Assembly: GCA_039920665.1 (NCBI GenBank)
Contig: JBDSDH010000169.1
Location: forward strand, 1-13,973
Direction: 5' to 3'
DNA length: 13,973 nt
Origin: WLMZ01 sp039920665
Lineage (GTDB): Bacteria > Actinomycetota > Acidimicrobiia > Acidimicrobiales > Ilumatobacteraceae
Made by a program: the position numbers and the translations under genes. The notes beneath the pieces were generated by a model. It did not search any database, was not told the origin of the DNA, and was given only the letters and a program-made list of their open reading frames with translations. This document shows, in pieces, positions 1-6,703 of the stretch (positions within the stretch are counted from its first letter, which is position 1; every line of letters starts with the position of its first letter).

Positions 1-918
1 GATGACGAACAGTTGCGAGCCGGGCCATGCAGCGTGGACCTCGTGGGCGATGTGCACCGGTCCGCCGAGGTCGAACCGACCGTGGATCAGCACACCGGGG
101 ATGCCGGCCAGCCGACCCATGTTGGCGAGCAACTGTCCTTCTTCGAGCCATGCGCCATTGGCGAAGTACGTCGCGCAGATCCGCACGAACGCGTCGCGAT
201 CACGGTCGATGCGTGCGCTGTAGGCGCCAGGCGTACCGTTGGGTTCGATCGAGATGACCGCGTCCTCCCAGGTGGTCCAGTCCGCTGCCGCCTCGGCCCG
301 AACGTCAGGATCGGCGTTGCCCATCCGCGCTGTGTAGGCCGCGAGGACGGGCTCGATGTTGCCACTCGACATGTCCGACGGTGCCATCGCTGCTGCCTCG
401 GGCACGCCGTCGACGAAGGTCTGCCAGGCCTTGGGAAAGAACCGGCCGACTCCGTGGTAGAGCCACTCGATCTCCGAGCGCCGGGTGGTGGTGATGCTGA
501 CGAGGACCATTTCCGACACACGTTCCGGAAATCGCTGGGCGTAGGCGAGGGCAAGCGTGCAACCCCACGATCCGCCGTGCACCAACCAGCGCTCCACGCC
601 GAGGTGCTGGCGCAGCCTTTCGAGATCGGCGATCAGGTGGTGGGTGGTGTTGACCGACATGTTGGTGGCCGGATCCGACGCGTGCGGCGTACTGCGGCCG
701 CAACCACGTTGGTCGAACAGGATGCTGCGATAGGTGATCGGGTCGAACGCGCGGCGGGCGCCGATCGATGTGCCCGAACCTGGTCCTCCGTGGATGTTGA
801 CCAGCGGCTTGCCATCCGGGTTGCCACACGCTTCCCAGTAGATCTGATTGCCATCGCCGACGTCGAGCATGCTCGAGTCGTACGGTCCTGGGATCTCGTT
901 GCCCCCGGTCGTGACCAC
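1..918 (-). CDS. pip: Proline iminopeptidase (prolyl aminopeptidase), 3' end cut off by window edge
   Basis: This alpha/beta-hydrolase of peptidase family S33 removes N-terminal proline from peptides, probably in the cytoplasm since no signal peptide is visible. From a GTG start at 918 the frame runs open to base 1, giving 306 residues. The N-terminus carries the family pattern PYDSSMLDVGDGNQIYWE (about residues 12-29). The oxyanion-hole motif HGGPG is at residues 43-47, and GGSWG contains the nucleophile Ser117. GRFD contains the likely acid Asp283. The catalytic His, which normally follows in a DAGHS-type motif, lies just beyond the window, so roughly 10-30 residues are missing. The GTG at 918 is chosen because family members begin about 10-15 residues before PYDSGMLDV; an in-frame ATG at 870 would remove that segment. 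The gene starts 5 bases after the carotenoid oxygenase stop, with no clear Shine-Dalgarno site, so it is probably the last or a late gene of that transcript. The family assignment is firm; the natural peptide substrates are not known. Confidence 0.93.
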   Translation of the reverse strand, partial: MVTTGGNEIPGPYDSSMLDVGDGNQIYWEACGNPDGKPLVNIHGGPGSGTSIGARRAFDPITYRSILFDQRGCGRSTPHASDPATNMSVNTTHHLIADLERLRQHLGVERWLVHGGSWGCTLALAYAQRFPERVSEMVLVSITTTRRSEIEWLYHGVGRFFPKAWQTFVDGVPEAAAMAPSDMSSGNIEPVLAAYTARMGNADPDVRAEAAADWTTWEDAVISIEPNGTPGAYSARIDRDRDAFVRICATYFANGAWLEEGQLLANMGRLAGIPGVLIHGRFDLGGPVHIAHEVHAAWPGSQLFVI

Positions 919-923
919 TGCGG

Positions 924-2420
924 TCAGAGCAACGTGTCGGCGGGTGCCCAACAGCTGTGGGTGCCGCTGCAGATCCGTTCCGGTAGCCGGATCGTCGCGA
1001 TCGGGCCGGCGCCGACTTCTTGGGCGGCGAAGATCTGGCACTCGCTCGTGTCGTTGTTGATGTCGGTGGTGAACGTCAGGAGATAGCCGTCGTCCTCGGC
1101 AGTGGCTCCGAGCCGCGGTGCCATGGGTGACTCGCTGGCAAAGACACCGTCGGGGAACTTGTACTCCTCGACCGAGCCGGTCTGCATGTCGAGCTTGGAG
1201 ATGCCGTTGAACAGGAACCAACCCGGCTCGCCGCTGACCGCGTAGGAATAGCGGTAGGGAAGGCCGAGGACGTCGTTGTTGATCATCCCGAACTCGAGGA
1301 TCCGCTCGTCGAGTTGCTCTTCACGGCATTCGCCGGTGACCATGTTGAACCGCCACCGCCACGGATGGGACTGGAGCTGGGCGAGGTCGAGGTAGCGGAA
1401 CATCTGCTCGTTGATCGTGGCATCGGGCGTGGCCCTCGGGTTCGGCTGACTCTGGAAGAACCCGTCGAGCACGACCTCGTCACCATCTTCGAAGGCGTTG
1501 ATCCAATGCAACACGTACGTCGGTGCGGCCTCGAACCAACGGATGTCCGCTGGGCCGCCGCGGCGGGGGATCACGCCGAAACGAGTGGGGAGATCACGGA
1601 AGAAGCGGACCGCGTAGATGTCCTTGGCGAGCAGCGCCGGGTCCCAGAACATCGGGCAATCGTTGAGGATTGCGTAGTTCTCGGTGAAGGCCATGTCGTG
1701 CGGCAAACGTGGTCCGGGCAGCGGGACCGGGGTGTAGTGGACGAGTTGGTTCGAGGCGTCGACGACGCCGTAGTGCATGTACGGCGCCTCGGTGGAGTAA
1801 TTGAAGAACAGCATCTCGCCTGTGCGTGGATCCACCTTGGTGTGCGCAGACACACCTTCTTTCGGGAACTGCGCAGCGCCGGACGCGTCGGTCCAGGTCT
1901 CGTGGCCGAGATCTTGGAGGGTCACGGGGTCGAGTCGGTACAGATCGCCGCACTGGTAGAAACTGGTCTTGGCGACACCGGCGTGGACGACGACATCGGT
2001 GCTCGACGCATCCTTCATCCGGGTGCGCGCGCCCCAACCGTCGGCGCGCAGCGAACGCTCGGGACTCTCGGCGAGGCCCGCCCACAGTGCGTGACCGGCC
2101 TCGTTCTCGGCCTGCAGGCCAGCGGTGCGGATGAAGCGATTGCGATAGCTGGCCCGACCGTTGTCGAACCGGATCGAGTGCAACATGCCGTCGCCGTCGA
2201 ACGGGTGATAGCGGCCGATTGCGCCGTGGACCGGGTTCTCGGTGTTGCGGAGGTACGCGCCGGCGAGATCGGTGGGAATCTTGCCCGTGACGTGGATATC
2301 TCCGATGTCGTATTCGGCGTCGTACTCGGTCATCTGCGGGCGCCAGGCACCGGTGCGATATGGATGGTCGTCATCGGCGGCGAGGGTGGAATCCATCCGG
2401 TTGACCAATCGTGCGCTCAT
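924..2420 (-). CDS. Carotenoid cleavage oxygenase (RPE65/CCD family)
   Basis: This 498-residue protein is a full-length member of the carotenoid oxygenase family, non-heme Fe(II) enzymes that cleave a conjugated double bond of carotenoids, apocarotenoids or stilbenes with O2. The N-terminus has the family signature LRNTENPVHG and then YHPFDGDGMLHSIRF (about residues 57-85). The four histidines expected to hold the iron are present and correctly spaced: His193 in EGVSAHTKVDP, His241 in LPHDMAFTENY, His305 in YVLHWINAFEDGD, and His488 in ICSGTHSCW near the C-terminus. The protein looks cytosolic, with no signal peptide. The ATG at 2420 gives the expected length; ATG codon 9 (2396) is an alternative. 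It follows the lipoprotein stop by 14 bases and precedes pip by 5, consistent with co-transcription. No Shine-Dalgarno site is evident. The substrate cannot be read from the sequence: no carotenoid or retinal biosynthesis gene is adjacent, and lignostilbene- or apocarotenoid-type activity is equally possible. Confidence 0.93.
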   Translation of the reverse strand: MSARLVNRMDSTLAADDDHPYRTGAWRPQMTEYDAEYDIGDIHVTGKIPTDLAGAYLRNTENPVHGAIGRYHPFDGDGMLHSIRFDNGRASYRNRFIRTAGLQAENEAGHALWAGLAESPERSLRADGWGARTRMKDASSTDVVVHAGVAKTSFYQCGDLYRLDPVTLQDLGHETWTDASGAAQFPKEGVSAHTKVDPRTGEMLFFNYSTEAPYMHYGVVDASNQLVHYTPVPLPGPRLPHDMAFTENYAILNDCPMFWDPALLAKDIYAVRFFRDLPTRFGVIPRRGGPADIRWFEAAPTYVLHWINAFEDGDEVVLDGFFQSQPNPRATPDATINEQMFRYLDLAQLQSHPWRWRFNMVTGECREEQLDERILEFGMINNDVLGLPYRYSYAVSGEPGWFLFNGISKLDMQTGSVEEYKFPDGVFASESPMAPRLGATAEDDGYLLTFTTDINNDTSECQIFAAQEVGAGPIATIRLPERICSGTHSCWAPADTLL

Positions 2421-2434
2421 CGGGCCACGTTAGG

Positions 2435-3376
2435 TCACCGAGCAAGGATCGTTCGGAGCAGGAGGATGTTGTCGGTCTCGAGGTCGTCGCTCCAGATCAG
2501 GCGGGCTGATTCGTCCCACGCAATCTCGTCGTAGCCTTCCTTGGCGCCGACCTGGTCCGCCGTGTACTCCACGGCCGGCGTGAACGCGGAGGTGTCGGCG
2601 GCGGACGTCGCCCAGCCATCTGGGATCTCGATCGATTCGGACAGGCATTCGGTGTCCGGATCGGTCGACTGCTCGCATTCCTTGTTCAGCGGGGCGCGCT
2701 GGACGACCAGCGCCTCCCAGTTCGAACCGGTCGCAGCGATGACCGCTCCGGTGGCGTCGTCGATGATCTGGGCGATGATGCCGCCGTCGCCCATCTGCTG
2801 GCGGTCGGTCCCGATGTACTCGAGTCCGCTGTTCGACTCCATGAAATCCTTTGCGAGCAGCCCCACCGTGAATGGATAGTCGGCTGTGAAGGTGATCGTC
2901 TCGGCATTGAACGACCGTTCCGTGGTGATCGGCACCGAGTCGTGGCCGACCAGCTCACCATTGATGTACAGCGCGAACCAGTTGTCCGCCCACACCTCGG
3001 CGGTGAACGACTGCGAGCCGCCGGTCACACTGCCCGCAGTGGAGGTCACGCTGCCCGCTGTGGAGATCGGGGTCGCGCCGTCGTCGGTGAGCGGCTCTTC
3101 GATCATGACTGGTGCATCGCTGCTGGCAAAGACATCAACCGTTGGAACGACGTCGACGCTGAGTGGGACGTCGACGCTGAGTGGGACGTCCACGCTGAGT
3201 GGAAGGTCGACGCTCGCCGGGACGTCGACGGCCGGAGTGTTGGCGGTCGCGTTGTGCGGCATCGTGCCGGTCGACGAACCATCGGAAGTCTGACCGGTTT
3301 CGGCATCGCTGGAGCAGGCGGCGACCGCTGCGACAAGCGAGATGGTGGCGATGGCAAGGAGTGGCCGGCGGAACAT
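2435..3376 (-). CDS. Predicted lipoprotein of unknown function with VDVPLS repeats
   Basis: The product is 313 residues. It opens with a lipoprotein signal: MFRR, a hydrophobic stretch, and the lipobox-like VAAC with the lipidated Cys21, so it should be exported and anchored to the membrane. Residues about 22-125 form a low-complexity Ser/Thr/Asp/Pro linker with near-identical hexapeptides (LPLSVD, VPLSVD, VPLSVD) and a doubled heptapeptide STAGSVT. Residues about 126-313 form a folded domain rich in Trp and acidic residues, with segments such as WADNWFALYINGELVGHD, DRQQMGDGGI and GWATSAADTSAF. The last resembles the GW..x(D)DS.W pattern of galactose-binding-like jelly rolls, so a surface carbohydrate-binding or structural role is possible, but this is inference and I cannot name the family. 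ATG 3376 is chosen because it places the signal peptide at the N-terminus; the frame is open upstream to 4126 only as a shadow of the amidohydrolase. Probably the first gene of a three-gene transcript with the oxygenase and pip. Confidence 0.85.
   Translation of the reverse strand: MFRRPLLAIATISLVAAVAACSSDAETGQTSDGSSTGTMPHNATANTPAVDVPASVDLPLSVDVPLSVDVPLSVDVVPTVDVFASSDAPVMIEEPLTDDGATPISTAGSVTSTAGSVTGGSQSFTAEVWADNWFALYINGELVGHDSVPITTERSFNAETITFTADYPFTVGLLAKDFMESNSGLEYIGTDRQQMGDGGIIAQIIDDATGAVIAATGSNWEALVVQRAPLNKECEQSTDPDTECLSESIEIPDGWATSAADTSAFTPAVEYTADQVGAKEGYDEIAWDESARLIWSDDLETDNILLLRTILAR
3024..3065 (-). repeat. Two 21-bp tandem repeats in the lipoprotein linker
   Basis: Two adjacent 21-base units (3024-3044 and 3045-3065) differ at only two positions and encode STAGSVT twice. 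Because the unit is a multiple of three, copy changes keep the frame. They lie just before the folded C-terminal domain, in the extended linker of the lipoprotein. Confidence 0.85.
3149..3238 (-). repeat. 18-bp tandem repeats encoding VDVPLS hexapeptides
   Basis: On the plus strand the unit gacgtcgacgctgagtgg occurs perfectly at 3149-3166 and 3167-3184, with one mismatch at 3185-3202, followed by two degenerate copies at 3203-3220 and 3221-3238. Read on the minus strand it encodes a six-residue repeat (about lipoprotein residues 47-76). The near-identity at the DNA level suggests recent slippage or expansion, and copy-number changes would lengthen or shorten the surface linker in frame. Confidence 0.9.
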
Positions 3377-3382
3377 GGCGGC

Positions 3383-3388
3383 AGGGTA
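3383..3388 (-). promoter_or_regulatory. Candidate -10 element for a leaderless lipoprotein transcript
   Basis: On the minus strand the hexamer TACCCT (TANNNT type) sits 6 bases before ATG 3376. That spacing would place the transcription start at or very near the first base of the start codon, as in actinobacterial leaderless mRNAs. No good -35 element or Shine-Dalgarno site is visible. The rest of the 90-base divergent gap (3377-3466) must also hold the promoter of the plus-strand amidohydrolase, where the equivalently spaced hexamer is the weaker CAAGCT at 3455-3460. This is inference from motif and spacing only. Confidence 0.35.
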
Positions 3389-3466
3389 ACCCGGGCCGCT
3401 GCTGACGAGCAGAACACGATGACGTCCCGGTCGATCGGACGCAGCCACCAGTGACAAGCTGGCGGC

Positions 3467-4705
3467 ATGAGCTACAACTCCACCGGTCTGATCGTTCACG
3501 ACGCCGACGCCCACATCATGGAGACGCCCGGCTGGCTCCGTGACCACGCCGACCCCGCGATCCGTGAACGGATCGAGGCATTGGAGTACAGCAGTGGCAA
3601 CGAACTTCGCCAGACCGGCGATCCCGACGAGCAGCGGGTCGATCTCGATGCGGCCTTCGACGGTTTGCGTCACAAGCACGAGTCCGACGAGTACCAGGCG
3701 CTCGAAGCAGCCGAGATCATGCTCCGCAAGAACTTCGCGGCGACCGGATCGTTCATCGCCGAACATCGCTCGCGGGCGCTGGATCTGCTCGGCTTCGCCA
3801 GCCAATTGGTGTTCAACACCTTCCACAACAGCCGCCTGTACGAATGGGAACACGCCGGCGACCTCGACTTCGCGATCGGCGCAGCACGTGCTCACAACCG
3901 GGCGATGACCGAGTTCTGCTCCGTCGATCCACGGTTGCTGTCGACGCTGTATGTGCCGCTCGCCGATCTCGATCGGGCCGGACCGTTGGCCCAGGAGGCG
4001 ATCGAGATGGGTGCGGCGGCGTTGCTGGTCGCGTCGGGATGCCCGGTCGGACACTCCCCGAGTCATATCGGCCTCGACCCCGTCTGGCGGGCTGCGAGCG
4101 AGGCGGGGGTTCCGATCGTGTTCCATGTCGGTGGCACTGGAGCCCTGATCGACCCGAACTACTTCAACAACGGACTACCGATCCCGCTCGACTTCCACGG
4201 CGGCGCCGAGAACTTTCGCTCGGTTGACTACATGGGCATTCCAGTGCCGCCAGCCCAGACGCTGGCGACGATGATCTTCGACGGCGTGTTCGAACGGTTC
4301 CCGGATCTGCGAGTCGGGGTGATCGAACAGGGCGCGATCTGGGTGCCATCGTGGATGCGTCAGATGGAATCTGCCTTCGATGCATTCTTACGTCATGAAG
4401 ATCGGCTTCAGGCCCTGTCGATGCGTCCATCGGACTACGTTCGTCGCCAGATCCGGTTCACCCCGTATCCCACCGAGGACGTCGGCTGGATCGTCGAGCA
4501 GGCCGGGCCAGAGGTGGTGCTGTTCTCGTCGGACTATCCCCACGTCGAGGGAGGTCGGCGCCCGATCGAACGGTTCGAGAAGTCGTTGGCCGGAGCGGAT
4601 GACGGGGTCCGCTCGGCCTTCTATCACGACAACTTCGTCGATCTGATGGGCTCAGCCCTTCAGGGAGTTCCGTCGTCAATCGGTGCTGCGGCCCGCCGAG
4701 GCTGA
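3467..4705 (+). CDS. Amidohydrolase-2 (ACMSD-like) family metal-dependent hydrolase/decarboxylase
   Basis: This 412-residue protein belongs to the amidohydrolase 2 family (TIM-barrel metal-dependent hydrolases that include ACMSD-type decarboxylases). The first strand carries the metal motif DADAH with Asp14 and His16. His220 in PIVFHVGGTG is a likely metal ligand. A GVIEQGAIWVPSWM segment (about residues 284-297) follows, and Asp356 in LFSSDYPHVEGG is the conserved catalytic Asp. C-terminal YHDNFVDLMG matches the family's usual ending, so the protein is complete. Members act on varied substrates, often aromatic or ring-cleavage acids, and several decarboxylate rather than hydrolyse, so the reaction cannot be assigned here. 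ATG 3467 puts the DxH motif at the usual distance from the N-terminus; no Shine-Dalgarno site precedes it, so it may be leaderless. It is transcribed away from the lipoprotein and toward recD, overlapping the recD 3' end by 30 bases. A second, partial protein with a similar C-terminus sits at the right window edge. Confidence 0.9.
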   Translation: MSYNSTGLIVHDADAHIMETPGWLRDHADPAIRERIEALEYSSGNELRQTGDPDEQRVDLDAAFDGLRHKHESDEYQALEAAEIMLRKNFAATGSFIAEHRSRALDLLGFASQLVFNTFHNSRLYEWEHAGDLDFAIGAARAHNRAMTEFCSVDPRLLSTLYVPLADLDRAGPLAQEAIEMGAAALLVASGCPVGHSPSHIGLDPVWRAASEAGVPIVFHVGGTGALIDPNYFNNGLPIPLDFHGGAENFRSVDYMGIPVPPAQTLATMIFDGVFERFPDLRVGVIEQGAIWVPSWMRQMESAFDAFLRHEDRLQALSMRPSDYVRRQIRFTPYPTEDVGWIVEQAGPEVVLFSSDYPHVEGGRRPIERFEKSLAGADDGVRSAFYHDNFVDLMGSALQGVPSSIGAAARRG

Positions 4706-6703
4706 GGCCAGAGCTGCGGCAAGGCCGGTCACGCGACGACTCGGAGTCGTGATGCAGACCACGATCGATGCTGGCGTGCCGACGACCACCAGCCGTCGGC
4801 TGGCGCGGGTGATGGCGGTGTAGAGCAACTCTCGTCCGGCGAGTGGCGATCCGGGAGGCGGAAGGATGACGACCACCGTGTCGAACTCGCTGCCCTGACT
4901 CTTGTGGATCGTGGTCGCGAAAGCCGTCGCGACCCGTTCGAGTTGGGCCGGCGCGAGCACGCGCAAACCGTCGGCGGTGCCGAACGCTGCGCGAACGCCG
5001 TCGGGGTCGGAGATGACGATGCCGGTGTCGCCGTTGGCGACCCCCTGGCGTTGGTCATTGCGGGTCGCGAGCAGCGCCCGACCGGGGTAGAAGCGCGGTG
5101 GCCGACCTCGTCCGGGACCGTTGACCGTCTCGAGCAGCCATGCCTCGATCGCCCGGTTCCAGTATTCGGCTCCGTGTCGGCCGGTGCGGTGTGCGCAGAG
5201 CACGCGGACGGTTGCGAAGTGGGCGAGTGCTTTGGCGGCTTCGCCCGCCCGGGCTGCGTCGGCGGCGGCGACCAACGCCGGCAGGATGACGCCTCGAACG
5301 CCGCTGCCGTCGTTGGTGGCCAATGGGTCGAGGCTGTCGATGAATGTCAGCAGTGGACCGCCATCGTCGGGGTCGTCCGGATCGTCCGAACCGTTGCGGA
5401 GTTGGGACAGGGCCAACGATGGCTCGTTGTCGCGAACCGCATCGGCGAGTGGTGCGATCGGCGAGAGGTGTTGCAGCCGTCGAGAGCGCTGGAGGCGCAC
5501 GACGAGCGGGTGCAGCAGCGAGGTCGGGTCGGCGGCCGCCGCGACGGTGTCGGCGAGCACAGCCCCGACCTCGATGCTGTGGAGTTGGTCAGGGTCGCCG
5601 ACGATGATCAGCCGGGCGTCAGGACGAATGGCTTCGAGCAGCCGGGCCATCAACGGCAGGGCCACCATCGATGCCTCGTCGATGACGACGATGTCGTAGG
5701 GCAGCGGTGTGTCGGCGTCGTGGCGGAATCGAGTGGTCGATCCTCGCCACCCGAGCATCCGGTGGATGGTGGAGGTTTCCGCCGAGAGCGAGCCGGCAGG
5801 CAACCCTTCGGAGATGGCCGACGCGATCGCCTCGCCGAGACGCGCCGCCGCCTTGCCCGTCGGGGCGGCGAGTCCGACTCGCAGTGGCTGGCGACGCTCG
5901 GTCGCGTCGAGCGACAAGACTGCGAGCGTGCGCGCGATGGTATGGGTCTTGCCGGTGCCCGGGCCGCCGACGATGATCGCAAGACGCGACGAGATCGCGG
6001 CGCGAGCAGCTTGGTGCTGCAGGTTCGGCGCGCCGTCGACATCATCGAGCGGTGGCAGCAGGCGATCGAGGAGTGCCTCCGCCGGTGCTGCGAGCGGGCC
6101 TGTGTGAGCTTGAGATGTTCGGGCGCGCCGCAGGAGGTGCTCGGCGACGAGACACTCGTCGGTCCATTGGCGCTGGGTGTAGAGCAGTGTGCCGTGGAGT
6201 ACGAGTGGCCGATCGTCCAAGACCAGCGCGGCGTCGATGTGATCGACGCAGCGCACCAGGGTGCTGCTGCGCAGTTCGTCGATCCAGGTGTTGAGCGCCG
6301 GCCACGGCAGCGATGACGCGACTGCGAGGACGCCGTCGGCGCTGTCGCTGACGTGACCGGCGTCGGCGGTCACGGTGGTGGCCGGGCTCCCGGTGGTCTC
6401 GGTGGTCTCGGAGGTGAGGGCAACGGCGAGTTCACTCGTCACCATCGCGGCGACGCGATCGAGGTCGACGCAGGTGTGGCCGTGGAGCGGGGCCCACAGT
6501 GCGATCGCCGCTGCGAGCTGCATCAGAGGATCGCTCACTGCAGCGGCGCGGCTGAGTACTTCGGCACCGTGCACTTCGGCCGTCCCGAAGACCCCGGCGT
6601 CGACCCAGGGGGCGAGCGACATCAACGCTGGCGGAATCGAGGTGAGGCGAACGGCGCGTCGGCCGACCGCTGCGAGGGCGGATGAGGGCGAGGGGCTGGT
6701 CAT
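4676..6703 (-). CDS. recD: RecD, exodeoxyribonuclease V alpha subunit (5'-3' helicase)
   Basis: This is the fast SF1B 5'-to-3' motor subunit of RecBCD, 675 residues, somewhat longer than the roughly 600 of E. coli. After an N-terminal domain that binds RecC in known complexes come the helicase motifs: Walker A GGPGTGKT with Lys252, Walker B VIDEAS with Asp342-Glu343, motif III VGDPDQLHSIEVG, motif IV-type LQRSRRL, and the C-terminal TTIHKSQGSEFD and LYTAITRASRRL motifs. All are intact. A Thr/Ser-rich segment near residues 92-104 (ETTETTGSPATT) looks like a disordered insert. The ATG at 6703 is favoured because it forms an ATGA overlap with the recB stop and has GGGAG 6 bases upstream; the frame stays open to 8110, but only as a shadow of recB. 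It is the last gene of the recC-recB-recD operon. Its 3' end overlaps the convergent amidohydrolase by 30 bases, leaving no intergenic terminator. Confidence 0.96.
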   Translation of the reverse strand: MTSPSPSSALAAVGRRAVRLTSIPPALMSLAPWVDAGVFGTAEVHGAEVLSRAAAVSDPLMQLAAAIALWAPLHGHTCVDLDRVAAMVTSELAVALTSETTETTGSPATTVTADAGHVSDSADGVLAVASSLPWPALNTWIDELRSSTLVRCVDHIDAALVLDDRPLVLHGTLLYTQRQWTDECLVAEHLLRRARTSQAHTGPLAAPAEALLDRLLPPLDDVDGAPNLQHQAARAAISSRLAIIVGGPGTGKTHTIARTLAVLSLDATERRQPLRVGLAAPTGKAAARLGEAIASAISEGLPAGSLSAETSTIHRMLGWRGSTTRFRHDADTPLPYDIVVIDEASMVALPLMARLLEAIRPDARLIIVGDPDQLHSIEVGAVLADTVAAAADPTSLLHPLVVRLQRSRRLQHLSPIAPLADAVRDNEPSLALSQLRNGSDDPDDPDDGGPLLTFIDSLDPLATNDGSGVRGVILPALVAAADAARAGEAAKALAHFATVRVLCAHRTGRHGAEYWNRAIEAWLLETVNGPGRGRPPRFYPGRALLATRNDQRQGVANGDTGIVISDPDGVRAAFGTADGLRVLAPAQLERVATAFATTIHKSQGSEFDTVVVILPPPGSPLAGRELLYTAITRASRRLVVVGTPASIVVCITTPSRRVTGLAAALASASAGRSTD

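Noticed and set aside
13..2534. Long plus-strand frames (13-1086 and 1314-2534) opposite pip and the carotenoid oxygenase
   Set aside because: Both are antisense to genes with clear catalytic motifs and have shadow-type composition.
3377..4126. Upstream extension of the lipoprotein frame to 4126
   Set aside because: It lies antisense to the amidohydrolase and would bury the lipoprotein signal peptide in the middle of the protein.
4706..4740. Possible intrinsic terminator downstream of the amidohydrolase
   Set aside because: Only short imperfect GGCC pairings are visible and no T-run follows; nothing convincing.
4904..6316. A 470-codon open frame on the plus strand opposite recD
   Set aside because: Antisense shadow with no domain or ribosome site; recD motifs span the same bases.
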